Of a stretch of 64,000 nt of DNA, positions 34,226 through 47,500 are shown piece after piece; position 1 is the stretch's first letter; each line of letters opens with the position of its first letter. Both the position numbers and the translations under genes were made by a program. This DNA is from Glandiceps talaboti (lineage: Eukaryota > Hemichordata > Enteropneusta > Spengelidae): NCBI RefSeq assembly GCF_964340395.1, contig NC_135550.1, positions 9,827,408-9,891,407 on the forward strand, read 5' to 3'. A model generated the notes under the pieces. It was not told the DNA's origin. It was given only the letters and a program-made list of their open reading frames with translations, and searched no databases.

Positions 34226-34858
34226 TATAAATTACAATATATCAAAACCTGAAATGTCATACACGTAAATTTTATCCCCAAATATAGAATAAACATTATA
34301 TTGCAATGAACAAAGGTGTGGATTTCTGGTGGAATGGTGAATGAGTCAAAAGGCAGCCCTCTTCAAAACAAAACAAAAAAAAACCCCCACAGTTTCAATT
34401 GTAAACAATACATTCACTAGTTTGTACTAACTAGACTAGAATATTTACTATATAAAGGATTCCACTTTAATTATCTATCGATCCATCTTTATCCGAAAAT
34501 TTACACACCAAATATTTACACACATTAAAAAATCTCTGACACAAAACTTTGCTTACTTTGACAAAAATAGGAATAATTTCAATTCAAAAATACAGAACAC
34601 ATTGTAAAAAAATCTATAGTTCTATTTACATGTAATGAAATTAAAAGGGGACGCTCTCAAAAAAAAGTTCATGTTATTTTAAGGAACATTTACTTTAATG
34701 TTATATTCTGAAAACTTACTTTTGCCTTAAGTGCACTTGTATGGACTACTGCTATCAACTAATATATGATTTGGGGTGAAAAAAATAGCATTTTGGTAAC
34801 TTTTCTAAGGTTGAAATCTTGTAAAGAAGCCATACTGCACTTTATGTGTTCGGCCATT

Positions 34859-35038
34859 TTGGGGATCCACTGCAAGGGTTTATGGGAAAATCTCTGATGA
34901 TGACATCACATTTACCACAATCTCTTTGTCTTGACACTCTTTGTATTAAAAGGCAAAGAGACTGCTGTTGTAAATATGATGCCATTTCCTGCAAGGAAAT
35001 TTCAAAGGTTTTCCCTAAAACCCTTGTGGGAAATTCCC
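34859..35038. mobile_element. Foldback element, about 180 bp
   Basis: The left arm (GCAAGGGTTTATGGGAAAA ... CTCTTTG) is matched in reverse complement by the right arm (CAAAGAGA ... TTTTCCCTAAAACCCTTG), with a central spacer near 34950. The symmetry explains why both strands show similar open frames. It has no coding capacity. Confidence 0.6.
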
Positions 35039-36984
35039 AAAGCATATATAAGTGCAAGGGGAGTATTCTCTTTCTTTACAAGATTTCAAAGTTGAGAACA
35101 GTAACCAACACATGTGTACTAATATAAAGGCAGAAATAACTCTGACTGAACTTTTCCTTTATTATTGCATTCACTTTCAAACATGAATTATTGCGGAGAA
35201 CTTCCCTTTTTAATCCGGAATTGGATGGGAACAAGTAACAGGTATGAAGTAAATGGACAGAAACAAATATACCTTTGGTCAGATCTGAGGTATGATTTTA
35301 AGACACATGGTGCGATATAGTCTGGCCCACACACAGACAATTGTATGCTCAGACATACAGGATGGAAGTATATAGCCAATACAATGTACTACTATCTTAC
35401 ATATAAATATTTCTACTTTTAAAAAAAATGTTTTGCTTGGTATACTAGCTTTTGCGCTGCAGCTTAAATCGGTTTGGTTGCCACGGAAATAATATAGCTG
35501 CTAAAGGGAAAAATTGGTCCAAAATCAAAGTTGCAGTGCCATAATTTGTAAAAGTTCAAATTCAACAATATCATATAATATACAGCACTGTATTATTTGA
35601 ATCATTATTATTTTGATTGACCACAAATTGAATAATTATGTGCATGATTTCCTGGAAAAAATGAAAGAAATACTCTACCGGAAGGACTTCCCTAGCCTAT
35701 TTACAAATGTGCAGGATAACTAGGTTGTACACATACATAGCACATGTGTACACAAAGCAGCACTGAACTGAGGAACTGGAAAAGTGGTGTCCAAAACTGT
35801 TTGGAGCGACCTGACACCTAATATATCAGGTTCAGGCAGAACATATGAACCACGTTAGGACAATTTCTGGTCCCAAAAGGAATATACAAGTATAATGACT
35901 GAGAAAACTCAGATAGATTTCAGATACAAGTCACCTGCTCTGTACACTTCTAGTACAGTTCTGTCTATGTAAGCCTACTTCACCTGAAAGTATAGATTTG
36001 GACAGTGTGGACTGTAAAGATGTCAAACTACTATGATACTTAGTCAGGATATACTGTATCAAATAGTTGGTCATAATTACACCATATAGACTGTAAGATA
36101 TGTCATGCCACTGTGCCATCATCAGTGTACAGATAAGCCGATATGGATAAGCACCCACACATGATGTCTGCATGCCCTCACACTAGATATGGCATATCTT
36201 GCAGGCTTAAAGAGAATACACCATACTATTAATGGTGACATTGACAAATAAAGGAGGGATCTCCACCCTCAAACGCACACTTTCCACTGATAGTTATTAA
36301 CACTTGCAAAGTCTTGAGGACATCATTGGTCGGAATAATTAGTAATACCTGGATGAAAACAAGTAGTTGATGTTCCGTACAATTTACTGGTGAGCTGGGA
36401 AGTATACGTTGGAGTATAGAGAGTGAAGATAACTTTCATTTTTCAGTTGACCTCTCCTTTCTAAAGTTTACCACCCATGCCATAATTACAATTTCACTAG
36501 CCTGAGTAACTTGCCTACTCTTGTAAAAACGACCTCTTTGGGAATGCTCTGTGTGTGCCTCCCTCCCCTCCCCCACCCTATCCATCCCCAATGGTGTGAT
36601 TTTGGAATGTTCATTATCAGATATGTCACATGTAAGAATGAATATATTGAGTCGTTAGACTTGATTAATTAATTCAACTTATTTTCTAACATCTTGCCCA
36701 CTAACAGGATTCTTTTGATTTTAATAATGTTTACTTGCTAACTCAGTGAATTTACTTTCCTGTCATTTCTTTTCGTGGGAAACAAACTTTAATTTAATGA
36801 CAACAGTGTTTATTGAAAATGTATCATTGTGTACACTCAGGTCATTACTTGTTTTAAGTCATTGGTTTAACAGGTATGCCAAAGATAGATGATAAATCTT
36901 TAAGTCAATGTTTAAGATAGCCTTGGTCTTACCTCTATTCTGATATTAATAGTTGTCATTGCCATAGTTTGTTTATGTATTTTG

Positions 36985-37530
36985 AGGGCAATCTGATTAA
37001 AATCTGATGTGGTGAATACGGCTCGATTTCTTTACTATTACCTCTATTTTCTTTGTTTATTGTCGTTTGTTTTTATTTTGATGTTCTGAGAGTGAACACT
37101 TCCTTCCTACATCTGTCCGATTACCATAGGACTTTAAGTTAAAATTTCACATATCCTATCAAAAACTGACTCACTGTTAACATTCCAGAACTGAAGTTGT
37201 CAACAAACAGACCCACCAAAACAATAACATCGTTGCCATGCACTCAAGCTCTGTTTGAAGTGTTCGAGTGTTCTGGGGTACTGTACCTATAAGTTTTCCA
37301 CATAAGATGATGTGTTCCCATTGGTAGAGTGGGCTACTCAACATGTGAGATTTGAATGTAAAGTCCTATGGGTTGGTTGGCCAGATGTAGAGGCAGAGAC
37401 CAAGACCAAAACGGTATTGTATACGAAGGACAATATTCAAGCTAATAACTATGGTAATGCTAATAGTGAATAAATAGCTGCCTACTACATCAGATTTTAA
37501 TCAGATCGGTGTTGTGTTATGTCTGTGTGT
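36985..37530. mobile_element. Foldback element with AATCTGATTAAAATC ends, about 545 bp
   Basis: The left arm starts GCAATCTGATTAAAATCTGA and continues to CATAGGACTTTAAGTT near 37140. The right arm carries the reverse complement: AAAGTCCTATG near 37362, then CATCAGATTTTAATCAGA near 37490. The innermost and outermost parts match best; the middle of the arms is diverged. Related end-words occur near 22180, 23495 and 23722. Confidence 0.5.
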
Positions 37531-37576
37531 CTGTGTGTCCATACCTGTGTGTGTGTATATGTCAGTGTCTGATTTT

Positions 37577-40570
37577 TCAACCTTGATTAGCAGATTGGAC
37601 CTGTATTCTGTGTAGAGGTGGATTCAGTACTTTCAATTTCCTCATTATCAGCATTACAGGATAATGTATGTCTTCAGTGTAACCCTCTGTTCCATTATTT
37701 TTGGCCTTCAAGAAAAAAAAATGGCAATAGAGAAAAGTTACAACTGACGATCAATAAGGATGACACCAATTAAATCCTGATTTCTTAAAAAATTGTGATC
37801 TCTGCTTTCACAGCACTAAGGGATGATTGCACAATGTCATACAAGCTCAATAAAAGAGCTTCGTTCATTTAGGACAACCCCCCCCAAAAAAAAACACAAA
37901 AAAAACAAAACAAACAACAACAAACAAACAAAACAAAACAAAACAAAAACCAAAAAAAACAAAAAAAAACAATGTTCACAGTGCAATATCAACACATTTA
38001 TATTTGATGTAACCATGATCATTGAATGTGTGAAATTTTTCTAAATTTGGTTAGAAGTGTGAAAATATAGTTCAGCAATCACATTGACGCCAGACCCCCT
38101 CCCCCACTAAATGAACGAAGTTCGTTTATTGACCTTGTGTGACTGTTATATCAATCATATACACCAACTTCAAGTATTTTCCAAAAAAAATATCTTCTCA
38201 AAATAAACTGAATTATAAAGTACTGTAATAGTAAATCATCAGTAAGAATGACGTACAGAGCAGTCTATGATAAAAGAAAAGCAACAGTGGAAACATATGT
38301 CATCATTTCCATGGCAACATACGAGTATTGTAGGTCATGAAAACTATGATATCATTCATATTTATTTCACAGCCACCAACAATGAACAGCATCAAAGACT
38401 TGCCGAGATTACTTCTAATAAATGTCACATCTAAATGAAATATAGCAAACGCCTCCTTAAATTCCAATCTTAGATACATCATATCAACCTTGTATCAGGC
38501 TACCCCATCATATCACTTGGAGATTGTCTTGATTAACTATTGTTTATCAAAAATTGTCACTTTGGAATACTGTGTGAATCCAGATATTTTAACCTTCAAA
38601 ATTTTTTGCATTTCTGTAGTTTTTAGCTAGATCTCAAAGATTAATTTTTACTTATAATTACCAGACTGGTATCGGTACATTGTGTTCATGTACAAGAAGG
38701 CATTTTAATCAATATTTTAATTGTCCATTGAAATAAGCAAAAGTTTACAGAAACTGCCATACATATCTTAATTCACTGTATCTAATAGATATAATACGGA
38801 TACAGGGGATTAGATTAGATTAGATTAGGTTAGATAGAATCTTACCTGTAAGTGTTTCTCCCACACTATATCATTGTAATTGTCCTGCCTTTCCACTTCA
38901 AAACCTTCCTTTGCCATTTCACAGAATTTATCTAACGTACCTCCCCTGGAAGGTGCAAACACAGTCACTAGTCCCTTGAGGCAACAACATAAGAATGTCT
39001 TGTTAGTATTTCAGTAACTGGCAAAATAGTATGGGATTTCTGAACTGTACACAGGCCATTTGATTGTACTTGTTAATGTCTTAATAGACAAGCCATTGAG
39101 AATGACATAGTCCCCGCTATGATTGGGTTTTAAGGAATTAGCACTACTCTGATCACGCAACAACACTTGTGAACCTAAATCAAACAGACTTAGATATGTT
39201 GTGTCTGCTTGTCGGACATGGAACATGCCTACAACAATAAAGGATTGGTCGGGTATGGGGGATCATATCAATATGAAAATGGATATGCAAATGTATGTCA
39301 TAGAACACTGTCCTAATACCAACTCTGAATGAGATCTGTTCAAGCATGTCTGAGTTATGGCTTTGGACATGGAAAATTCACAAACAAAATGGCTGCCAGG
39401 CAGCCATACTGGATCGTATCATGACGAAAATGGATATGCACATGTATGTCATAGAACACTGTCCTAATACCAACTTCGAATGAGATCTGTTCAAGCATGT
39501 CTGAGTTATGGCTTTGGACATGGAAAATTTGCAAACAAAATGGCTGCCAGGCAGCCATATTGGATCGTATCACAATGAAAATGGACATGCACATGTATGT
39601 CATAGAACACTGTCCTAACACCAACTTTGAATGAGATCTGTTCAAGCATGTCTGAGTTATAGCTTTGGACATGGAAAATTTGCAAACAAAATGGCTGCCA
39701 GGCAGCCATATTGGATCGTATCACAATGAAAATGGATATGCACATGTATGTCATAGAACACTGTCCTAATACCAACTTTGAATGAGATCTGTTCAAGCAT
39801 GTCTAAGTTATGGCTTTGGACATGAAAATTCACAAACAAAATGGCTGCCAGGCGGCCATATTGGATCGTATCATGACAACAATGAATATGCACATATATG
39901 CCATAGAACACTGTCCTAATACCAACTCTGAATGAGATCTGTGTGAGCATGTCTGAGTTATGGCTTTAGACAGGGAAAATTCACAAACAAAATGGCTGCT
40001 AGGCGGCCATATTGGATCGTATCATAAAACAAATTGACGTGCATATGTATGCCATAGCATGTTGCCCCTGTACCAAGTTTGAAAAAAATCGGTACAGGCA
40101 TCTCCAAGAAACGGCTGCGGACGGACGGACGGACGGACGGACAGATGGAACCCAATCCATAAGTCCCCGTTCCGGACTTCGTCCGCGGGGACTAAATATA
40201 TCAGAGGGGGGGGGGGGGGTATCTTAAAGTATGATAAATGCCTGGTGGGTAGAGCTTCAAAAATAAACTTTTAATCTGCATGTCTCCTTTATTAATTCCA
40301 AAGCTACTTGCTTCACTGTGTATGTATTCTTTACACATACAGGGCAATATGAATGATGGTAATTGTTTTTCTTACAGTATCATTGGCCTTGTTTCTGTTA
40401 TAATTCTAAATAATTGAAACCTAATGATTCACGGTGTGCCATTTCATTTGATATCAACATTACAAGACACATAATTAGTTAAAATTGTCTTTGAAACTGA
40501 GTACAGGAAATGAGATTTCACAAATTCATAAATAACAAATCAAACTATACACAGCTATTAATGAGTTTGG

Positions 40571-40640
<70 letters not shown>

Positions 40641-42233
40641 TGTTTGTGTGTGTATGAGTATGTGTGTGTATTTATGTGGGTATGTGTGTGTGTATTTATG
40701 TGTGTATGTATGTGTGTGTGTATGTATGTATGTATGTATGTATGTATGTATGTATGTATGTATGTATGCATGTACTAATATGTAGGTATGCGTGTATGTG
40801 TGCTTGTGTCTGTCTGTGTGCATGTGCATGTGCATGTGCACGCGCGTGTGCGTGTGTGTGTGTGTGTGTGTATGTGTGTGTGAAGGGTTATTATGCCAGT
40901 ATGGTTTACACTTTAAGAAAATTCAACATTATGAATTATGGAGAAAAAAACTTTACGGAAATCAACATAATTATGTTTTTTTATGATCTTAATTTTGAAG
41001 TTGTATGAATAATATAAAGTTGATTACATCTTATGAAAATACCCTTTATATCCTAATTAATAATAAGTTAGAGCGATTAATAAATTTCAATCTTCAGATG
41101 AAAAGTCATCTGTGTCAGTATTAAGTTAAGTTTTTGATCCAAACACAAACATGAAAATTGTCACCTGAAATTTTCGACTGCATTCTATACATCTTTGTCA
41201 TCTGTTGACAAAAACTAAAGTACACAGTCGAAAATCTCAGGTAACAATTTTCAAGTTTGTGTTTGGATCATCAAAAGATCACTGTAATACATTTCAATGT
41301 ATCATTTCTTAAGACAACAGTACTACGTCATCACTACAAACAGCTGTTAAAATTAGGCTACAATGATATGAACAAGAATTTGAATAACAGTATGTATTGG
41401 ATGGAATACATAAAACCTCCTCTTTGGTGCTTCTTTTGTGACATTTTTTTAGGAAATTACCTTGGAAACGAAATAACCTAAGAAACAATTCACTCAACTC
41501 AATTACTAAATTGCTGAGTGCATCTCTACATTTCTGTCTTTTTACATGTAAATGCAGATCAAGATGCTATTGAAATTCACAGCATGAAACGTACAAGCTT
41601 AGACATGAAATAAGCTACTTTCAAACTAATTAACCAGGAAATACACTATATAAATTCACTTTTAATTCCTCCTACAGGGTTAAGTCTTAGCTGTGAAGAC
41701 ACTTAAAAATCATTCGGTGGAGTGTATTGATAACCGTGTTTTTAATTCTGACTGCGAGTTCCATAACTGGCATGTTATTGACGTCACAGCATGCAGGAAA
41801 CAGGCTACCTACTATAGGACCATGTCTTAACTGTGATATGAGGTGTTTCAAAGCATTTGTTGGAGTGTGCTGATAAACTGTATTTTTAATACCTACTATA
41901 CGGCCATGTCTTTAAGTGTAAGAACACTTCACTATCATTTAGTAGAGTGCTCACATAATATAGACTAATGATCTTGTCTCTTAAAGTTTAATCAACTCAG
42001 AGTAGATTACAATGGATTTCTTTGGTTGTCAGGTCTCTCTTACCTCAGATTTCAGGAGAGTGTAAATAACATGTAGTAAATCTTCTCGGAATTGGTCAAA
42101 AAACAAGCTGGAAATATAATTACAGAACAAATTCATTTGACAAGTTTAATTAAATTGTCCCCCCCCAACAAAACAAAACAAAACAAAACAAAACAAACCC
42201 CAACAACAACAACCCCAACAACAACAAAAACAA

Positions 42234-42264
<31 letters not shown>

Positions 42265-44527
42265 CAACCAACCAACCAACCAACCAACCAACCAACCAAC
42301 CAACCAACCAACCAACCAACCAACCAAAAACAAACAAACAAACAATGAAAACAAACACAAAACAACAACCTGGATATAAATTTACAGAATAAACCCAATC
42401 AATTGGTAAAAAAAATCAAGCAGAATACAATGTAACTTCATTGGGTAACTTTGATCAAGTGTTTAAAAAAAGTAAAGATGAATGAATGAATGAATGAATA
42501 ATTTCTATATCGGAAGACATGCTCTGCAAACTAAGTAAGCATTGCTAAACCCAGGATAAATTGCTGGTTCAAAACTTGTGTACACCATTTTACAGGACAC
42601 GTATAAAATACAACTACATAATCTCTCTTAATAATTTATGACATAGCTACATTCAAATTTTAGGACAATAATTATTTTTCATAATTTTCATTTCTTAATG
42701 TCAGAACTGTAAACTCTATGACATTCATTATACATTCCAATTTACTCAAAAAATTGTGTGTATCTTTTTGTTTGTGTACCTGGTTTACAAAGTCAAATAT
42801 TTCATTTTATGAATAAGATTACATAAAGTTTGGTTGTATGTACACAGTTTGTACTTACCAATCTCCACATATAATGTGATCAAAGTATCCTGCAAGCTCC
42901 TTATATTTTTCATCACGGTCCCATTTAAGAACACTGGCAAAACAACAACCACAAATACATGATTTATACTTAGAGGGCTAATTCAGATAAGGAGTGAAAT
43001 TTAGGTCTTAAAAACAGTCATCTCAGTGGCACAGTTATAGAAAAAGTTGGTCCAGAACAAAAGAATGATTCTATGTATTAATCCTCCTGGTGCCATTGAT
43101 ATGACAACACTAACGGGATGTCATGGGATTGAAACATTGGCCTTTAAAGCTCTTCTCAACACAAATCAAAATATATACTCTAGTATTAGTATTAGCTATT
43201 CACACTCACACAAGATAATAACTACATAAACTTGATGTTACTTTAAAGGAAAGAAATTAAAACTCTAGTATTAAAGAACCACAATGTTGATTTGAAAAAA
43301 GTTCTGCCATGAAAGCATTGTGGTACGAAAGTTAGATATGTATTCACTGTTTGTATCAAATTGGCATATTACTGATGCTATCTCTCTAGTGAGAACCACA
43401 ACTTTGATGTTTCAACTATAGTTAAAAAGCTTTGCTGTGAGATCACTGTGGTATAAAACTTAGATGTATTCACTATATCAAATCGACATATATTGTTGAT
43501 GCAATCTCTCTGGTGACAACTTACAATGTTGAAAACTATTGTAAAAAGTTCTGCTGTGAGATCACAGTGGGATGAAACTTAGAAGTATTCATTATATCAA
43601 ATTGTTGATGTCACCTTTCATCAAGTCCTACACGTCATCGAGTAACAGCTGTTTACTTAAATCAACATATCAGTAACACTATATCAACTCAGTGCCATCT
43701 TCCTTGCTAATTACTACCAACATCTCATCACAAACATACCTTGCCTTGACTTTTGTCTCTCCGCAGGATCCCTTGTTCCTTTCTGCAATCAATTTGACAT
43801 CTGATTGAAAAGTTCAAATTAAGGTTGTCATACAACTAGAATATGTTCACTGACATCCAAGTTTTAATATGTTATTAGAGTGAAATAGTTAGAGCAAGAC
43901 TTGGAATGGTATGGAACATCATTTTATCTATGACTACACATATAAACCTTTATTATATTGATATATTTGGAATCATACTATTTTAAAGTAACTTTATACT
44001 TTAATTTTAGAAAAAAGATTAAAATTAATGAAATTTCATTTTGAATATTAAATGTCACATTTAAAGTTTATTTTCCTTGAAAGTGGAATATTGAATGATT
44101 TCAAGTGAATAACAGCTTTTTTTCATAACTGCGTACTAACAAAATGTCATATTTTTGTCAATTCAATCATATTAACAATTCTCTGATCTTAAATTTGAAA
44201 GATTGAATATGAAATCTTTAGGGTAAAATAAACCAACATTTATAACTTAACATGAATATTTTGATAGCTGTATGAGATCATTGAATAAACTAAATTTACT
44301 TATAAGTATGTACATCACAATGGTTTCAAGATTGAACTCAGCCATATACAAGTAAAGGATACTTTCTACAGAGACTTCATTGCCATCTGTTAACAACACT
44401 TCTTTAGCTTCACTAAACACAGCTATCTGTATGAAGAGATATGAGTGAATTAATGAGATGACGTATATGTCCAACATACACACACACACACACACACGCA
44501 TGTACGCATACATATACACAAATACAG

Positions 44528-44576
<49 letters not shown>

Positions 44577-47500
44577 GTACACATACATATACACAAACAC
44601 AGGTACACACACACATATACATGTACACACACATGTGCATGTACACACCCACAGCCACAGACAAAGACACAGACACAGACACAGACATAGACACAAACAC
44701 ACACTCACACACTAGTATGTCAACTCAGATATAAATACAGCCCTGTGTTAAAGTGGCCATATGGTTGAGGATTGGGTATTTATTTTGGATTTTTTAATTC
44801 ATAATTAATATCAATTTTATCTTGGTTTCCTACTTGAGAAATCAACATGAAAGAACATACACCAAGTCCTTGTTTGTAACTCAATATAATGGCAAAAGAC
44901 TTATAAATATAAAATGTTGTTATTGTACGTACAATAACAAATGGTTTCACATATTTTTTTCGATTTTTACAATGTACTGAGTTACAAACACACACCTGGT
45001 TTATGTTGTTTCAAATTGATTTTTTAAGTAGGGAAGCCATGATAAAATTGTTTTATCAATTAAAAAATCCAAAAATAAATACCCAATCCTCATCCATACG
45101 GCCGCTTCAAATCAGAATTTGACAAGCATATAAATACAGTCCTGTGTTGAGCCAGTTTGACATTAACTAGCATAGTATAACCACAACACTGCACTATGCC
45201 AAGATTGTACATCTAACAAATAAGCGCAGCCCTATGTTTCATTAAGATTGCACAAATAACTGATGAAAACACCACAGTCTGTGTTTTGAGTAATGATCAG
45301 TAGTTAATACCTACTGTCGTAGCTGACAACTGCACAGAATAATACTCACCAGGATATATGTGGCAATTAAATGAAGGCACAGCTATATTAATGGACTTTG
45401 CTAGAATAGGTGGGAAAAACGCTGTGAACTCATTTTGTTAACTGGTAATTGGAAATAACTTACTGTAAATCCTGCCAAACAAGTCATTCCACCTCCTAAC
45501 TCACACACTGTCTTGTCTCTGAAAATAAGCAAAAATATCATATTATAGTGTACTGTCACTTTAGCTATTAAACTAAGTATGTGATAACATTCCTTATAAA
45601 GGTACATTAAGATGTCTACCTGATTTTACACTTTTCATCGTCAATACATCTCTGTATTTGTTCATTTAATCTCTTCAAAACTAGATAGATCAAATGTGTT
45701 GAATGCATTTTAACTCTGGGTACACACATTTTTGTAACAGCATTTAAAAACATTTCAAACTGCAATTTGGTTACATTCTTATTACAAAAAAAAAATTTCC
45801 TCCATATGATTCCAATCCGGCTACAATTTTAGGAGTGTCGATAACTTTATGATTATACAAAAGTAAGAGTTTATCCAAAACATTTTGTCTGTCATGAAAG
45901 CATTGTGGTATGAAAGTTAGATGTATTCATGGTTTGTCTCAAATTGCCATATTACTGATGCTATCTCTCTAGTGACAACTTTGATGTTTCAACTATTGTA
46001 AAACGTTCTGCTGTGATATCACAGTGGTCTGAAACTTAGATGTATTCACTATATCAAATTGACATATATTGTTGATGCAATCTCTCTAGTGACAACTTGC
46101 AATGTTTAAACTATTGTTGAAAAGTTCTGCTGCTAAATCACCGTGGTATGCAACTTAGATGTATTCATTATATCAAATTGTTGATGTCATCTTTCATCAA
46201 GACCTACACATCATCAAGTAACAGCTGTTTACTTTAGATCAACATATCAGTAACACTATATCAACTCACTGCTGTCTTCCTTGCTAATTACTACCAACAT
46301 GTCATCCTAAACATACCTTGCCTTGACTACAAAAAAATTCCTTCATGTGATTCAAATCAAGCTACAGTTTTAGAGGTGGTGATAACTCTATGATTATACA
46401 AAAAGCAAGACATTATCCAAAATATTTTGGCAAGAAAGTGTTGGAGGTGTTAAATATTGATGACACAAAATATTCCAAGTTGCTGATGGAAATTCTTGAA
46501 AGAATTACTGGCAAGTGCTTAAAAAAATTTTTCTTCAAGTAATTCTGTTTTTGTTAAAAAAAAAACATTGGAGGGAAAAACAAACAAACAAACAAACTGT
46601 TAAAAGTTGAAAGCGAAAATCAAATGTTCAATATACTGGCACAAGACAATCCAGATAAATGTTAAAGTGGGTATATGGATGAGAATTGGGTATTTTATTT
46701 TGGATTTTTAAATCATAAAATAACTTTACCATGTTTTCCTACTTGAAAAATACAATGTGAAACAGCATCGACCAAGTCTTTCCTTGCAGCTCAGTAAATT
46801 GCCAAAACACTAAATAGATCATGTTATTGTAAGTAAAATAACAAACATTTCACATATTCCTTAATTTTTTTTGCAATTTATTGAGTTACAAACAAGGACT
46901 AATGTCTTGCACGTACGTTATTTCATTGTCTTTTTCAAAACATAGAAGAGTTGTTGTTTTTTTAAATTAAAAATCCAAATTAAATACCCAATTCTCATCC
47001 ATGTGACCAGTTGAAGAGAAACAAATCTACACCATGTAAAAACAAGAACTAGAATAGAACAACAGAACAGCAAGAAATCCCACTGAGCAAGTGTGCCCTC
47101 TAATGATAGTCAAATTTTGTTGTTGTGAGTCAAAATGAGAAAAAAACTGGGATTTCTTGTGAGTTACCACATAGTAAGAGATAGGGGAACACCAAATGTT
47201 GGTGCGTCACTAGAAATTGCATGAGTCAGTGGCATGTCAAATTGGCTTAGAGGGCACACTGGTCACCACATAGTAAGAGATAGGGGAACACCAAATTTTG
47301 ATGCGTCACTAGAAATTGCATGCGTCAGTGGCATGTCAAATTGGCTTAGAAGGCACACTGGTCACCACATAGTAAGAGATAGGGGAACACCAAATTTTGA
47401 TGCATCACTAGAAATTGCGTGCGTCAGTGGCATGTCAAATTGGCTTTACAGAGGGCATACTGCCACTGAGAGTCATGAGGTGCAAAACTAGTTGAAGATT

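Larger units (their letters stand above)
33300..37576. other. 3' flank of CAMKMT
   Basis: This stretch lies downstream of the last CAMKMT exon (minus strand) and probably includes its 3'UTR. It holds one copy of a dispersed repeat (33940-34225) and foldbacks at 34859-35038 and 36985-37530. No other coding exon was recognised. Confidence 0.5.

Noticed and set aside
39355-40155. Overlapping minus-strand ORFs of about 100 codons with repeated CLAAILFVNFPC text
   Set aside because: They arise from the 151-bp tandem array; the period is not divisible by three, so the frame drifts from unit to unit, and no start or domain is credible.
47166-47462. CRISPR-like array
   Set aside because: Contiguous 99-bp tandem copies without spacers in a eukaryotic intron; a minisatellite.
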